Assembly: GCA_003250175.1 (NCBI GenBank)
Contig: QKHD01000286.1
Coordinates: 1 to 6,060, forward strand
DNA from: Helicobacteraceae bacterium
Lineage (GTDB): Bacteria > Campylobacterota > Campylobacteria > Campylobacterales > SZUA-545
Length of the DNA: 6,060 nucleotides
Direction: 5' to 3'
The notes beneath the pieces were generated by a model, which did no database searches, was not told the origin of the DNA, and saw nothing but the letters and a program-made list of their open reading frames with translations. Positions 5,656 to 6,060 of this stretch are shown here, piece by piece (the stretch's first letter is position 1; every line of letters starts with the position of its first letter). Position numbers and translations under genes: made by a program.

Positions 5656-6060
5656 ATGCGTGTAGGAAGTTTTGAAGTTTATCGACAGTTTGTCAGCAAC
5701 CAGAATGAAGCTCTGGGAGACTTGCTTCGGGTCAATAACCAGCTCTCCTCCGGAAAACTGATCCAGTACGGATACGAAGATACGAATATTTATGTCGACG
5801 CCTTGCGCCTCGACTCCGAAAAAGCGACCCTGGAGCAGGTTTCCGATACCACCCAAAAAGCGACCACCTTTTCCGACAACACCGACGTCGCCATCGGACA
5901 GATGAAAGATGCCCTGGAACAGTTCAAGGTTAAATTGCTTCAAGCGGCCAACGGTGTGCACTCCAACACCTCCATGCAGGCGATCGCGGGGGACTTGGAG
6001 GCACTGAAGCTGCACATGCTCGATACGGCCAACTCCTCCATCAACGGAAACTACCTCTTC
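5656..6060 (+). CDS. flgL: Flagellar hook-filament junction protein FlgL (HAP3), N-terminal 135 codons
   Basis: Exported through the flagellar type III apparatus, FlgL forms the junction ring between FlgK and the flagellin filament. The reading frame is open to the right edge. The N-terminus has the flagellin/FlgL D0-D1 helical pattern: a short MRVG start, a heptad-rich helix at 10-33, QLSSGKLIQYGYED at 29-42 (counterpart of the flagellin QLSSGxRI turn), a second long helix at about 46-99, and INGNYLF at 129-135. This resembles Campylobacter FlgL (FlaD), which as I recall is much longer than the roughly 317 aa of enteric FlgL, so most of the gene probably lies outside. The start has GAAGGG at 5644-5649, 6 nt upstream, and a sigma-54 promoter 25 nt before that. 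A flagellin paralogue is a less likely reading. Confidence 0.85.
   Translation, partial: MRVGSFEVYRQFVSNQNEALGDLLRVNNQLSSGKLIQYGYEDTNIYVDALRLDSEKATLEQVSDTTQKATTFSDNTDVAIGQMKDALEQFKVKLLQAANGVHSNTSMQAIAGDLEALKLHMLDTANSSINGNYLF

Noticed and set aside
5635..6015. Open frame of 126 codons on the minus strand
   Set aside because: Antisense to flgL and its leader, covering the sigma-54 promoter's downstream side; flgL has the promoter, ribosome site and family pattern.
1..6060. A novel defence, mobile or biosynthetic system
   Set aside because: Every long coding region belongs to a well-known core family, no direct repeat array, transposase, integrase or terminal inverted repeat was seen, and intergenic gaps are all under 170 bp.

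Overview
The window looks like a flagellated member of the Campylobacterota (former Epsilonproteobacteria), probably a GC-richer free-living lineage rather than Campylobacter or Helicobacter. Three things support this. The minus-strand gene order flgA-ubiX-coaD-tmk-hisS-speA matches the order I recall from Campylobacter jejuni (around Cj0769c to Cj0764c). The FlgL N-terminus is of the epsilonproteobacterial type. flgL has a textbook sigma-54 promoter. The genus cannot be fixed from the sequence alone.

Layout. Positions 1-5174 are one block of minus-strand genes, transcribed from right to left: flgA, ubiX, coaD, tmk, hisS, then after a 92-bp gap speA, which runs off the left edge. The first five genes overlap one another by 4, 4, 10 and 8 bp, so they are almost certainly one transcript with coupled translation. 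speA has its own perfect TATAAT box and may also receive read-through from hisS. Positions 5248-5487 hold two minus-strand tRNA genes, Leu(CAA) and then Gly(GCC), both with encoded CCA ends. Positions 5488-5655 are a divergent intergenic region. On its right-hand side a sigma-54 promoter drives the plus-strand flgL, which is cut by the right edge after 135 codons.

How the genes work together. The operon mixes one flagellar gene (flgA, periplasmic P-ring chaperone) with cytoplasmic housekeeping enzymes: ubiX (prenylated FMN for UbiD-type decarboxylases, here probably menaquinone synthesis), coaD (coenzyme A), tmk (dTTP), hisS (histidyl-tRNA) and speA (agmatine and polyamines). flgA has a sigma-70-like promoter, whereas flgL has a sigma-54 promoter, so the two flagellar genes appear to sit in different expression classes.

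I see no mobile element, CRISPR array, toxin-antitoxin pair, defence island or unrecognised gene. This is an ordinary, conserved chromosomal core region. The findings are points of gene organisation and regulation, not a new system.
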